Positions 26,398 to 37,152 of a stretch of DNA of 64,000 nucleotides are shown here, one piece after another (positions within the stretch are counted from its first letter, which is position 1; the number at the start of each line of letters is the position of its first letter). A model generated the notes under the pieces. That model was given only the letters and a program-made list of their open reading frames with translations. It was not told the origin of the DNA and made no database searches. Source of the stretch: Acidobacteriota bacterium (GTDB lineage Bacteria > Acidobacteriota > Terriglobia > Bryobacterales > UBA6623); NCBI GenBank assembly GCA_016125275.1, contig WGMB01000003.1:372001-436000 (forward strand), written 5' to 3'. The position numbers and the translations under genes are program-made.

Positions 26398-27081
26398 CTA
26401 GACGGTCTCAGCGAACAGCAGCGCGGCGCGGTCGCGCGACACGGGGCGGTCGACGAACTGCAGACCGGCTAGAAAACCCTTCCCATCGGCGAGCGGCTTG
26501 CAGTAGCGCATCGAACCGGCGCACTCGACTTGGCGGCCGGTGACGCGTACGTAAGAGCCGTCCGGGATGGTCCGGTCGGCCTCGATCTGCATGCCGGCGT
26601 CGGAGAGGTTGCGCACACGGCAGTCGCAGGATTCCGACGTTCCCGCCGGTCCGATCCAACGCGCCCGGGCCGGTCCGTCGGCCGGTTGGCGCTCATAGCG
26701 GCGCTTCTCGCGGCGCACGACTTCAAGGGCGATCAAGTAGGACCCTTTGGCGACCTGGGACTGCGCGGCGTCGGCGACTTCGACGCGGCGCACCATGCCG
26801 CGGATCGCCGGCGCTTGGGCGCGCAGAATCCAGGCTCCCTGTCCCACTTCCGGCGCGGAGCCGGCTGTGACCAGCAGACCGCTGTTGGAGACATTGAGCA
26901 CCAGCCCCGGAGCCGTCTCGAACTCGCCATCCACCGTCGCCCACTGGATGAAGATGTCGCCCGAGCTGTCCGAGCGCGGACTTCCGCGCCGTTCCCGCGC
27001 TTCTTCGGGCTCGGGTTCGGGCGAAGCCGCCCTCTCCCGGCCGACCAGGCCGTCCCAGAAATGGCGCAGCACACTGTGCAC
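26398..27081 (-). CDS. Tandem PilZ-like c-di-GMP binding protein
   Basis: This 227-aa cytosolic protein shows two PilZ-like modules. The first (about 30-120) has an arginine cluster RERRGSPR and the motif NVSNSGLLV. The second (about 125-220) has REKRRYERQ and NLSDAGMQI, which match the PilZ signature RxxxR plus (D/N)xSxxG. The second module is the more complete c-di-GMP site; the first may be degenerate. It could relay c-di-GMP made by the PAS-GGDEF protein at 15751 or others, but the output is unknown. The GTG start at 27081 follows CATACT by 7 nt. It is not obviously in an operon with ADOP (198 bp apart). Confidence 0.8.
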   Translation of the reverse strand: MHSVLRHFWDGLVGRERAASPEPEPEEARERRGSPRSDSSGDIFIQWATVDGEFETAPGLVLNVSNSGLLVTAGSAPEVGQGAWILRAQAPAIRGMVRRVEVADAAQSQVAKGSYLIALEVVRREKRRYERQPADGPARARWIGPAGTSESCDCRVRNLSDAGMQIEADRTIPDGSYVRVTGRQVECAGSMRYCKPLADGKGFLAGLQFVDRPVSRDRAALLFAETV

Positions 27082-27269
27082 GAAATCGAGTATGCACCGC
27101 TATTCCCCATAGAGCAATAGAGGGATGGTCCCGGCCACTTTAGTACCAAAGTTCCGATCACGTACCACTGTGGACAGACATCCCAAACTCCGCGCCGACT
27201 CGGTTGCGCCGGGGAACGGCGGTCGGGCATGCTGAGAACCGTCGGGAAACCGGCAGACCTCCGCGAGCC

Positions 27270-28064
27270 GTGCCCTGGCAAACCCTCATTCTGACCCTGT
27301 CCCTGGGCGGAGGCGCATTTCTCTTCTCCATGTACGGACAGGGTGGAGGCGGCCTCTACGCTCCCGTCCAGTTGCTGTTCGGGACGGACTTTCAGTTGGC
27401 CGCGGCGCGCAGCCAGCTCTACATCGTTCTGACGGCCATCTCGGCGACGCTGGTCTATCGCCGCGCCGGACGGATCGACTGGGGGCTGGCCGCCGCTCTC
27501 GAGGTCACCGCGTCGGTGGGCGCCTTTGCCGGGTCGCGGCTAGCCGGGCTGTTTCCGGCATTGTGGCTGGAGATCCTGCTGGGCGTGACCGTCCTGCTGG
27601 CGGCGGTGACGATGCTGATGGAGCCGCCGACCTGGAACTTCGACGATAACGATGAGCGCCTGTGGCTGTGGCGCCGCGAGGTCAGCGGACGCTCCTACAC
27701 CGCCAACATGCTGATCGGCCTGCCGGCGGCCGCCCTCATCGGCGTCTTGAGCGGCTTGACGGGCACGGCGGGCGGCTTTTTGAAGACTCCGTTGCTGATC
27801 ATGGTCTTCGGGATGCCCGCCGATCTGGCCTGCGGCACCACGGCGTTCATGGTGAGCGTGACGGCCGCGGCAGGCTTTCTGGGTAGGGCGGAGGTCCTCG
27901 CCGGCGACTTGCCGACCTCGATCCTGCTGGGCGTGGCTGTGTTCTTGGGAGCTCAGATCGGCCCTCGCGTCGCGCTGCGGACGGACCCGGCCAAGCTGCA
28001 ACGTTGGTTCTCGCTCTTGCTCGGAGCCGTCGGCTCGGCCACACTAATCAGGGCGCTCTGGTGA
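27270..28064 (+). CDS. TauE/SafE family membrane permease
   Basis: The 264-aa protein has about eight helices in two halves with a cytosolic linker (about 108-140, FDDNDERLWLWRREV). The family's repeated motif appears as MYGQGGGGLYAPVQLL in the first half and LSGLTGTAGGFLKTPLLI in the second. TauE/SafE proteins export or import sulfonates, sulfite or related anions; the substrate cannot be read from sequence. The GTG at 27270 starts directly before helix 1; a TTG at 27204 would add 22 hydrophilic residues, and the choice is uncertain. Confidence 0.8.
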   Translation: MPWQTLILTLSLGGGAFLFSMYGQGGGGLYAPVQLLFGTDFQLAAARSQLYIVLTAISATLVYRRAGRIDWGLAAALEVTASVGAFAGSRLAGLFPALWLEILLGVTVLLAAVTMLMEPPTWNFDDNDERLWLWRREVSGRSYTANMLIGLPAAALIGVLSGLTGTAGGFLKTPLLIMVFGMPADLACGTTAFMVSVTAAAGFLGRAEVLAGDLPTSILLGVAVFLGAQIGPRVALRTDPAKLQRWFSLLLGAVGSATLIRALW

Positions 28065-28090
28065 AGAGCGGCTCTGTCGAGGAGCGCTGA

Positions 28091-28096
28091 TATACT
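28091..28096 (+). promoter_or_regulatory. -10-like hexamer TATACT for the S41 protease gene
   Basis: TATACT ends 19 nt before the ATG at 28116, which would give a leader of about 12 nt. Confidence 0.4.
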
Positions 28097-28115
28097 AAAG
28101 CCGGTTCGGGTTCGG

Positions 28116-29693
28116 ATGACTCGGGACGCCGTTTCTCTGCTCGGTGTTGCGCTGGTTTGCGCCGGCGCCGCGCTGGTCGGGGGCAACTTCGGCGAGACCT
28201 TGGGGCGGCCCGGACGCGTCACCAGCTCGGACGTCGTCACCGAAGAGACCGGCCGGTTCCGGCAGGCGCTCGATCTGATTCAGCAGAATTTCGCCGACCC
28301 GGTCGATCCGGAAGCGGCGCTCTATCACGGCGCCATTCCCGGCATGCTGGCGCGCCTGGACCCACACTCGCAGTTCTTCGACCCGGAGCGCTTCGAGCGG
28401 CTGCGCGAGGAGCAGCGCGGCGAATACGCCGGCGTCGGCATGCAGATCCGGCTGTTCCGCAACGACCCGATCGTCGATTTCCCATTCCCCGGTACGCCCG
28501 CCTTCCGGGCCGGAGTGCGTCCCGGGGACGTGATCCAGACCATCGACGGCATTCCCACGTCCGGACTGGACGTCGATGAGGTGGCCCGGCGCGTGCGCGG
28601 ACGCCCCGGCACCAGCGTGCGTCTGGCGCTGAGCCGCGGCGGAGGCGTGGGCCGGCTCGACGTCGCCCTGGAGCGCGACGAGATCATCCGCCCGACGATC
28701 CCGATCTCATTCGAGCTCCAGCCCGGCGTAGGCTACCTGCGGATCACCTCGTTCGGACAGACCACCGGAACCGAGCTGCACAAGGCGCTCGACGATTTTT
28801 CCAAGCACGAGCTGCGGGGCTTGGTGATTGACTTGCGCGACAACCCGGGCGGCCTGCTGCAGGCCAGCGTGGACGTGGCCGGCAGCTTTCTGGAGCCCGG
28901 GGCGGCCATCGTCTCCCACCGCGGCCGCAATGAGCGGCGGCAGCGCTACCGGGCGCCGATGGGCGGCTCGCCGCCGAGCTACCCGATCACCGTGCTGGTG
29001 AACTGCCGCTCGGCTTCGGCGTCGGAGATCGTGGCCGGGGCCTTGCAGGATCACGACCGGGCCCTCATCGTCGGCTCCAACACCTTCGGCAAGGGTCTGG
29101 TGCAGAGCATCTACACCCTGCCCAGCGCGGCCGGCCTGACGCTGACCACGGCGCGCTACTACACCCCCAGCGGCCGCCAGATTCAGCGGGACTGGGAGGG
29201 GCTCTCGCGCGACGCCTACTACGCCGACCCCTGCGAATCGACCTTCGAGCCGCAACACTCCGAGCTGCGGCACACCACCAGCGGACGGACGGTCTATGGC
29301 GGCGGCGGGATCGCACCGGACGTCTACATGCCCGAACAAGGCCTGACCGAGGTGCAACGCCGGTGGCTGGACGAGAGGGTGTTCGCCCGCTTTGCCGAGA
29401 CCCTCGACACGCGCACCCTCAGCCATGCTTGGCGTCCCGATCGCGCGACTCTCGACAGCTTCCAGAGCTATCTGGTGCGCGAGAGCCCGGAGACGGCGGG
29501 GTACTATCCGGACAACCAAACCTTCGTGCGGCGCTACCTGGCCGGACGGGTCTTGACCGCCGCTTTTGACGTCGACCTAGGCGCTCGCGCGGAGGCTGAA
29601 GCCGATCCGATGATCCAGAGCGCGGCGGCCCGGCTCGACGAGGCGGCGCGCTTGCTGAACAAACGGCCGAGCGCGGTCGCCCGGGCCGACTAG
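28116..29693 (+). CDS. S41 family C-terminal processing protease with PDZ domain
   Basis: This 525-aa periplasmic protein has an N-terminal signal or anchor (VSLLGVALVCAGAALVGG). A helical segment (FRQALDLIQQNF) is followed by DPHSQFFDPERFERL, a PDZ domain (GVGMQIRL ... GTPAFRAGVRPGDVIQTIDG) and the S41 core with catalytic Ser in RSASASEIVAGAL and the general-base Lys in NTFGKGLVQ. The tail after about residue 370 is longer than in minimal CtpA proteins and includes GGGGIAPDVYMP, normal for the family. It probably degrades or trims periplasmic proteins with non-polar C-termini. It is convergent with the phosphorylase gene. Confidence 0.93.
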   Translation: MTRDAVSLLGVALVCAGAALVGGNFGETLGRPGRVTSSDVVTEETGRFRQALDLIQQNFADPVDPEAALYHGAIPGMLARLDPHSQFFDPERFERLREEQRGEYAGVGMQIRLFRNDPIVDFPFPGTPAFRAGVRPGDVIQTIDGIPTSGLDVDEVARRVRGRPGTSVRLALSRGGGVGRLDVALERDEIIRPTIPISFELQPGVGYLRITSFGQTTGTELHKALDDFSKHELRGLVIDLRDNPGGLLQASVDVAGSFLEPGAAIVSHRGRNERRQRYRAPMGGSPPSYPITVLVNCRSASASEIVAGALQDHDRALIVGSNTFGKGLVQSIYTLPSAAGLTLTTARYYTPSGRQIQRDWEGLSRDAYYADPCESTFEPQHSELRHTTSGRTVYGGGGIAPDVYMPEQGLTEVQRRWLDERVFARFAETLDTRTLSHAWRPDRATLDSFQSYLVRESPETAGYYPDNQTFVRRYLAGRVLTAAFDVDLGARAEAEADPMIQSAAARLDEAARLLNKRPSAVARAD

Positions 29694-29731
29694 TTGCGAT
29701 CCAACCAGCGGCTCCGGCGGCGACCGCGCTC
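29669..29731. terminator. Long hairpin between convergent S41 and phosphorylase genes
   Basis: A perfect 13-bp inverted repeat (GAGCGCGGTCGCC at 29669-29681, GGCGACCGCGCTC at 29719-29731) extends inward with further imperfect pairing. It spans the S41 stop codon and could stop transcription from both sides. There is no U-tract, so rho-independent action is unproven. Confidence 0.4.
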
Positions 29732-29754
29732 CGCGATCTCCGGTGGGTACAGGC

Positions 29755-31515
29755 TCAGACCCGCGCCGTGGTGGCGTAGGCGTTGAAGATGTACTGCAGC
29801 AGCATGCGCTGAGTGTTGAAGAACGACCCGTTCAGCGCCATCGACGAGCGCATGACCGTCGCATAGCCGTCGGGGTCCTTGTAGTACAGCGGCAGGATGA
29901 CCTTCTCGAGCTTGTCGTACATCGAGGCGATCTCCTCGGCCTCGCTGCCGTTGTCGTCGTCGATCGACCAGCCGGTCAACCCTTCGACGTGACCCTCGAT
30001 CCACCAACCGTCGAGCGTGCTCAGCGACGGCACGCCGTTGAGGGCGCACTTCATGCCACTGGTGCCGGAGGCCTCGCGCGTCTTGATCGGCGTATTGAGC
30101 CACAAGTCCACGCCGCCGGTGATCAGACGGCCCCAGCGCCATTCGTAGTTGGGGATGTAGACGATCTTGACGGCGTCGCGCAGCTTGCCCGCGGCCTCGA
30201 AGATCTTACGAATGTTGGCCTTGCCGCCGTCGTCGCGAGGGTGGGCCTTGCCGCCGTAGATCACTTGCAGGGCGCCGGAGCGTTCGACGATCTCCCGAAT
30301 GCGGGCCGGGTCGCTCATGAACATCGGCGCGCGCTTGTAGCCGGTCGCTCGTCGCGCGAAACCGATGGTGAACACCTGCGGGTCCAGCCTCTCGCCCGTC
30401 TCGGCCTCCACGGCCTGCAGCAGCTTGATCTTGGCTTCCTGGTGGGCGCGGCGGATCTCGGAAAGCTCGATGTTGATGGCGTAGCGCAGGTAGACGTTGT
30501 CGTGGCGCCACTCCGGGATCTCGCGGTCGTAGAGCTCCTGGACGCTCGAAGCCGTCCAGGTGGCCGCGTGCACGCCGTTGGTGAGGGCTTTGACGCGGTA
30601 GTTCGGGAACATCAGCCGTGACACCTCGCCGTGCTTCATCGCCACGCCGTTGACGTAGTTCGAGTGATGCAGGGCCAAGTGCGTCATGTTCAGCCGGTCA
30701 TGCCCGGTGAAGCCCGTGGAGAACAGCAGCGTCGAGCGGTTCAAGCCCAACACCTGCCGCACCAAGTTGCCGGAGAACTCATCGTGCCCGGCCGGCACCG
30801 GCGTGTGGGTGGTGAAGACGCAGTGCCGTCGAATCTCGGCGATGTCTTCCGACGACGGGAAGCGATTGTCCTGCTTGGCCAGGCGACGCTCGACGAGGCG
30901 CAGCGCCAACAGCGCCGAGTGCCCCTCGTTCATGTGGTACGTCTCGATGTCGTGGTGGCCGATCTTCGAGAGCATCTCCACGCCGCCCACGCCCAGGATC
31001 AGCTCCTGGCAGAGGCGGTAGTGCTCGTCGCCGCCGTAGAGATGATCGGTGAGGGTCTGGTCGAACTCGGAGTTCGTCTTGACGCTGGCGTCGAGCAGGT
31101 AGACCGGCACGATGTGCCCGCCCACGCCGACGATGTCATAGCGCCAGCAACGCAGGTTGACCGGCCGTCCCTCGATCGTCACCGTCGCAATGGGATCGAG
31201 CAGGTCCAGGTAGTCCTCAGGAGCCCAGGAGACGGCATGCTCGATCTGTACGCCCCGGGCGTCGAGCTCTTGCTGAAAGTAGCCCTTGCGATACAAAAGC
31301 GTGACGCCGACCATCGGCACGCCGAGATCCGCGGCGGACCGCAACGTGTCGCCGGCCAGCACGCCCAAGCCGCCGCTGAACGTCGGGATGGACTCCGACA
31401 GGGCCACTTCCATCGAGAAGTAGGCCACCTTCGGAGGCCGCAAAGAGCCCCGCCCCGGGGAGGTCCCCATCACGCCGGGCTCCGCCACTTTCGTTCGACT
31501 CCCCATTTCGTCCAT
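29755..31515 (-). CDS. glgP: Alpha-glucan phosphorylase (short GT35 form)
   Basis: This 586-aa enzyme belongs to the shorter archaeal/bacterial alpha-glucan phosphorylase branch. It would release glucose-1-phosphate from glycogen-type glucans in the cytosol. Family features are YFSMEVALSESIPTFSGGLGVLAGD, CVFTTHTPVPAGHDEF, ALTNGVHAATW, GFARRATGYKRA, IYGGKAHPRDD, and the pyridoxal-phosphate region TREASGTSGMKCALNGVP. The ATG at 31515 is preferred over GTG 31545 because GAGGA sits 5 nt upstream of it. It is divergent from the SDR gene. Confidence 0.92.
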   Translation of the reverse strand: MDEMGSRTKVAEPGVMGTSPGRGSLRPPKVAYFSMEVALSESIPTFSGGLGVLAGDTLRSAADLGVPMVGVTLLYRKGYFQQELDARGVQIEHAVSWAPEDYLDLLDPIATVTIEGRPVNLRCWRYDIVGVGGHIVPVYLLDASVKTNSEFDQTLTDHLYGGDEHYRLCQELILGVGGVEMLSKIGHHDIETYHMNEGHSALLALRLVERRLAKQDNRFPSSEDIAEIRRHCVFTTHTPVPAGHDEFSGNLVRQVLGLNRSTLLFSTGFTGHDRLNMTHLALHHSNYVNGVAMKHGEVSRLMFPNYRVKALTNGVHAATWTASSVQELYDREIPEWRHDNVYLRYAINIELSEIRRAHQEAKIKLLQAVEAETGERLDPQVFTIGFARRATGYKRAPMFMSDPARIREIVERSGALQVIYGGKAHPRDDGGKANIRKIFEAAGKLRDAVKIVYIPNYEWRWGRLITGGVDLWLNTPIKTREASGTSGMKCALNGVPSLSTLDGWWIEGHVEGLTGWSIDDDNGSEAEEIASMYDKLEKVILPLYYKDPDGYATVMRSSMALNGSFFNTQRMLLQYIFNAYATTARV

Positions 31516-31596
31516 GTGTTCCTCAAACACCAATCCTACCGACACTATCGGTTCACTCGCCGAATCTGTCCAACTGCGGCACGGAGGCCGACGGGC

Positions 31597-31602
31597 TAGA
31601 AT
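31597..31602 (+). promoter_or_regulatory. -10-like hexamer TAGAAT for the SDR gene
   Basis: TAGAAT ends 27 nt before the ATG at 31630 in the phosphorylase/SDR divergent gap. Confidence 0.35.
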
Positions 31603-31629
31603 GGGCCGTCAAGCCGCTCGAGAATCGCC

Positions 31630-32430
31630 ATGTCCGACAATTCCGTCCACCCTCATACTCACTCGCCGAAAACAGCCCTGGTCACCGGAGCGTCCCGGGG
31701 CATCGGGCGGGCCATCGCTTTGGAGTTGGTTCGCCAAGGCTGCGCGGTCGCGGTCAACTATCGGTCGCAGGCGGCAGCCGCCGAGCAGCTAGTCTCTCAA
31801 ATTCAATCGGCGGGCGGAAGGGCCCTCGCGGTCGCCGCCGATGTCTCGGAATCCTCGCAGGTCAAGGCGATGATCGCTCAGATCGAGGAAGGTCTTGGGC
31901 CCGTCGACATCCTGGTCAACAACGCCGGTGTTCTCTATCCGGGCCGCCTCTTGGACTATCAGGAGTCCGAATTCGACCAGATGTGGCGGATCAATGTCAA
32001 GGGAACCGTGTACTGCGCCGAGGCCGTCGCCCCGGGCATGATCGAGCGCGGCTGGGGCCGCATCGTGAACCTCTCGTCCAACGCCGCGATCGGCACGTCG
32101 ATGCCCGGCACGACGATGTACGCGGCCATCAAGGGCGCCGTACTGACCCTTACCAAACGCTTCGCGCTGGAGCTCGGGCCCCACGGCGTGACCGCCAACG
32201 CCGTCCTGCCGGGGTTCACGAAGACGGACATGACGCTCGGAGCCAAGGACGAGTCCGCTCGGCAGGCGGTATACGACAAGATCTCCGGCATGTCGATGCT
32301 GCGCCGCGTAGGCGAGCCGGAGGACATCGCCGGGGTGGTCGGATTCCTCTGCTCGGACGCCGCCAGCTTCATGACGGGGCAGTTCCTGCTGGCCGACGGC
32401 GGCCGGATGGATTACCTGGCGATGACCTGA
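31630..32430 (+). CDS. SDR-family oxidoreductase, 3-oxoacyl-ACP reductase-like (FabG-like)
   Basis: The 266-aa classical short-chain dehydrogenase has the nucleotide-binding TGASRGIG, structural NNAG, catalytic Ser in VNLSSNAAI and YAAIK as the YxxxK motif. The C-terminal ADGGRMDY is typical of FabG-like enzymes. It probably reduces a 3-oxoacyl thioester or related ketone with NAD(P)H. The next gene, 49 bp downstream, is FabV, so a role in fatty-acid elongation is plausible; SDR substrates are hard to assign from sequence alone. Confidence 0.88.
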   Translation: MSDNSVHPHTHSPKTALVTGASRGIGRAIALELVRQGCAVAVNYRSQAAAAEQLVSQIQSAGGRALAVAADVSESSQVKAMIAQIEEGLGPVDILVNNAGVLYPGRLLDYQESEFDQMWRINVKGTVYCAEAVAPGMIERGWGRIVNLSSNAAIGTSMPGTTMYAAIKGAVLTLTKRFALELGPHGVTANAVLPGFTKTDMTLGAKDESARQAVYDKISGMSMLRRVGEPEDIAGVVGFLCSDAASFMTGQFLLADGGRMDYLAMT

Positions 32431-32479
32431 TGAGCTGGCGGAGGGCTGGGTCTGTCATGCTGGAGAGTTTGGGAATCTC

Positions 32480-33676
32480 ATGGCTCTGACGGTCGTTACT
32501 CAGAAAGTTCGCGGCTTCATCTGCACCAACGCGCACCCGGCGGGCTGCGCCCGCTCGGTGGAACGCCAGATCGAAAGCGTGCTGGCGGCCCGGCCCGCCA
32601 ACGCGACAGGCCCCAAGAATGCGCTCGTCATCGGCTCCTCCACCGGCTACGGGCTGGCCTCGCGCATCGCCTTGGCCTGGGGCTTCGGGGCCAAGACGCT
32701 GGGCGTGTTCTTCGAGAAGGAGCCGAGCGGCAAGCGTACCGGTACGGCCGGCTACTATCATTCGGCCGCGCTGCACGCGCGCGCCCGCGCTGACGGCCTG
32801 TTCGCCGAAGGAATCAACGGCGACGCCTTCTCCGAGGAGATCAAGCGCGAGGCCGCCGCGCGGATTCGAGCGGAGATGGGGCAGGTCGACGCCGTCATCT
32901 ACTCCCTGGCTTCGCCGCGGCGCGTGAACCCTCGCAGCGGCGAGACGCTGCAATCGGCGCTCAAGCCGATCGGCGCGTCCTACAGCGGCAAGACGATCGA
33001 CCTCGGCAACAACGAGGTCAAGATGACCAGCGTGGAGCCCGCCACCGACGACGAGATCCGCCAGACCGTCGGCGTGATGGGCGGCGAGGACTGGCGCTGG
33101 TGGATCGAGATGCTGCTCGAGGAAGGCCTGCTGGCCGAAGGCGCGCGCACGCTGGCGTACTCCTACGTCGGCCCCGAGCTGACCTGGCCGATCTACCGGG
33201 ACGGCACGATCGGAGCGGCAAAGAAGGACTTGGCGAAGACCGCCGACGCTCTCAACGATCTCTTGGCGCATCGGCTGGGCGGCGGCGCCTGGGTCTCGGT
33301 GAACAAGGCGGTGGTGACGCAGGCCTCGGCGGCGATCCCCGTCGTGCCGCTCTACATCAGCCTGCTGTTCAAGGTGATGAAGGCCAAGGGCGTGCACGAG
33401 GGTTGCATCGAGCAGCTCCAGCGGCTGTGCTTCGAGCACTTGGCGGACGGCAAGACTCCTCGGGTCGACGCAGACCGTCTGATCCGCCTCGACGACTGGG
33501 AGATGCGCGAGGACGTGCAGCGCGAGACCATGGCGCTGTGGCCGCAGGTCGACACCGAGAACCTCGACCAGCTCAGCGACTACGAAGGCTTCCGCAAAGA
33601 CTTCAATCAGCTCTTCGGCTTCGAGATCGACGGCGTGGACTACGAAGCCGAGGTGGAGACCGAGGCCGCGCTGTAG
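32480..33676 (+). CDS. fabV: Enoyl-ACP/trans-2-enoyl-CoA reductase (FabV)
   Basis: At 398 aa this is full length for FabV. Diagnostic segments are VRGFICTNAHPAGCARSVERQI at the start (split by Cys), ALVIGSSTGYGLASRIA for nucleotide binding, GFGAKTLGVFFEK, FYTAGYY-like GTAGYYHSAAL, DAVIYSLASPRR, and the catalytic Tyr-x8-Lys in YRDGTIGAAKKDL. FabV catalyses the last NADH-dependent step of the fatty-acid elongation cycle and is not inhibited by triclosan as FabI is. It lies just downstream of a FabG-like SDR on the same strand. Confidence 0.95.
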   Translation: MALTVVTQKVRGFICTNAHPAGCARSVERQIESVLAARPANATGPKNALVIGSSTGYGLASRIALAWGFGAKTLGVFFEKEPSGKRTGTAGYYHSAALHARARADGLFAEGINGDAFSEEIKREAAARIRAEMGQVDAVIYSLASPRRVNPRSGETLQSALKPIGASYSGKTIDLGNNEVKMTSVEPATDDEIRQTVGVMGGEDWRWWIEMLLEEGLLAEGARTLAYSYVGPELTWPIYRDGTIGAAKKDLAKTADALNDLLAHRLGGGAWVSVNKAVVTQASAAIPVVPLYISLLFKVMKAKGVHEGCIEQLQRLCFEHLADGKTPRVDADRLIRLDDWEMREDVQRETMALWPQVDTENLDQLSDYEGFRKDFNQLFGFEIDGVDYEAEVETEAAL

Positions 33677-33689
33677 GAGGCGCGCCCCC

Positions 33690-33695
33690 TAGACT
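33690..33695 (+). promoter_or_regulatory. -10-like hexamer TAGACT for tilS
   Basis: TAGACT ends 9 nt before the GTG at 33705, with no Shine-Dalgarno in between; consistent with leaderless initiation. Confidence 0.45.
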
Positions 33696-33704
33696 GAGAT
33701 CACG

Positions 33705-35135
33705 GTGCTCGACCGAATCCGCAGCGCGCTGAAAGCCCTCGAACCGGCGGTAGCCGGACGGACGCTCGGCGTGGCCTGTTCCGGCGGGGCGGACTCCACG
33801 GCGCTGCTGACGGCCCTGGCGGCGCTGCGCGGCGAGCTGGGCTTCGATCTCGCGGTCGTGCATCTCAATCATCGCCTGCGCGGCGAGGCTTCCGAGGCCG
33901 ATGAGATCTTCGTGCGGGATCTCGCGGCGGCTCATGGGCTGGCGGCGCACGTCCGAGGCGAGGACGTGGCGACGCTGGCCGCCGACTGGGGTTGCGGCCT
34001 GGAAGACGCCGGCCGGCGAGCCCGCTACGCCTGGTTCGCCGGGCTGATCGCCGAGGGCATCTGCGACCGGATCGCCACCGGACACACGCTGTCCGACCAA
34101 GCCGAGACCGTCCTGTTCCGGCTGGCCCGGGGGAGCGGATTGCGGGGGCTGGCCGGCATCCGCCCCGAGCGCGAGCCCGGCATCATCCGGCCGCTGCTGG
34201 GAGTGAGCGGTTCGGAGATCCGGGATTTCCTTCGCGAACGCGGCCTGACTTGGCGCGAAGACGAGAGCAACCGGGACCGTCGTTTCCGCCGCAATCAGAT
34301 TCGCCATGACGTGGGACCGCGGCTGGCGGAGATCAATCCGCGTTGGGAGTCCGCCCTGGCCCGCACCGCCGAGCAAGCCCTGAGCGAAGAAGCCTACTGG
34401 AGTGAGATTGTCGCCGTAGCCGCGGCGCGAGTTTTGCAGCGCGGCGAGGCGGGAATCCGCCTGAAAGTCTCCGCCTTCAGCGAGTTGCATCCGGCGGTGC
34501 AGCGACGACTGCTGCGAACGGCCGCCGAGGAAGCCGGCGGCGCGGCCCTCGGCGCCGACCACATCGAGGCCTTGCGAGAGCTGTGCGAGCCGGGCCGTGG
34601 AAGCGGCGAAGCGAGTATGCCGGGCCTGACGGCGCGCCGTTCGCTGGATGCCGTGATGCTCTCCCCCCCGGCGCGGGCGGAGGTCCCCGTCGAGCCGGCT
34701 CGGCGGGTTGAGCCTCCGGCCGAGCTCCTCGCCCCCGACCGCCGCTCCCGCATTCGGTTCGAAATCGCCTCGCAACATTCCGGAATCGGGCGCTATACTG
34801 AGCCAATCCGGGCGGGTCTGGACTGGAAACGTCTGCCCGCCCCCTTGGTACTGAGGGCATGGCGGCCCGGAGATCGGTGGCAATCCAGCTCCCCGAGCCG
34901 CACGATGAAGTTGAAGAGCCTATTCCAGAAGGCGCGCGTGGAGGTTTGGGATCGCCCCGGTTGGCCGGTGCTTTGCGCCGGCGATCAAGTGGTGTGGACC
35001 CGGGCCTACGGCGTAGCGGAGCCGTGGCAGGCTGACGCCGAGAGCCGCGAATGTCTGACGGTGCGAGAGGTCCATCTCACGGGTCGAGAAATTTGCGGAA
35101 TCGAACAGTGGCTGGACTCCGTCTATGGTTTGTAA
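33705..35135 (+). CDS. tilS: tRNA(Ile)-lysidine synthase
   Basis: The 476-aa protein has the PP-loop ATP pyrophosphatase motif CSGGADST near residue 25 and VVHLNHRLRGEASEADEIFV, ATGHTLSDQAETVLFRLARGSG, EDESNRDRRFRRNQIR, followed by the TilS substrate-binding and C-terminal domains (LRAWRPGDRW; LKSLFQKARV). It modifies C34 of tRNA-Ile(CAU) to lysidine, an essential reaction. It lies 37 bp upstream of ftsH as in many genomes, although the hpt gene that often sits between them is missing. Confidence 0.95.
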   Translation: MLDRIRSALKALEPAVAGRTLGVACSGGADSTALLTALAALRGELGFDLAVVHLNHRLRGEASEADEIFVRDLAAAHGLAAHVRGEDVATLAADWGCGLEDAGRRARYAWFAGLIAEGICDRIATGHTLSDQAETVLFRLARGSGLRGLAGIRPEREPGIIRPLLGVSGSEIRDFLRERGLTWREDESNRDRRFRRNQIRHDVGPRLAEINPRWESALARTAEQALSEEAYWSEIVAVAAARVLQRGEAGIRLKVSAFSELHPAVQRRLLRTAAEEAGGAALGADHIEALRELCEPGRGSGEASMPGLTARRSLDAVMLSPPARAEVPVEPARRVEPPAELLAPDRRSRIRFEIASQHSGIGRYTEPIRAGLDWKRLPAPLVLRAWRPGDRWQSSSPSRTMKLKSLFQKARVEVWDRPGWPVLCAGDQVVWTRAYGVAEPWQADAESRECLTVREVHLTGREICGIEQWLDSVYGL

Positions 35136-35172
35136 CGGCGCGAGCGCAACAGGCTCGTAGGCCGAAGGAAGC

Positions 35173-37098
<1,926 letters not shown>

Positions 37099-37122
37099 GC
37101 CCCACGCTCCCGCAGAAAACCC

Positions 37123-37152
37123 AAGGCCCCCGAGAGATCGGGGGCCTTTTCT
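37123..37152 (+). terminator. Rho-independent terminator of ftsH
   Basis: A perfect 11-bp stem, AAGGCCCCCGA (37123-37133) and TCGGGGGCCTT (37138-37148), with a GAGA loop and a T-tract (TTTTCT), 24 bp after the ftsH stop. Confidence 0.9.

Noticed and set aside
34793-34798. TATACT inside tilS as an internal ftsH promoter
   Set aside because: It is about 380 bp from ftsH with no convincing -35; it may be chance.
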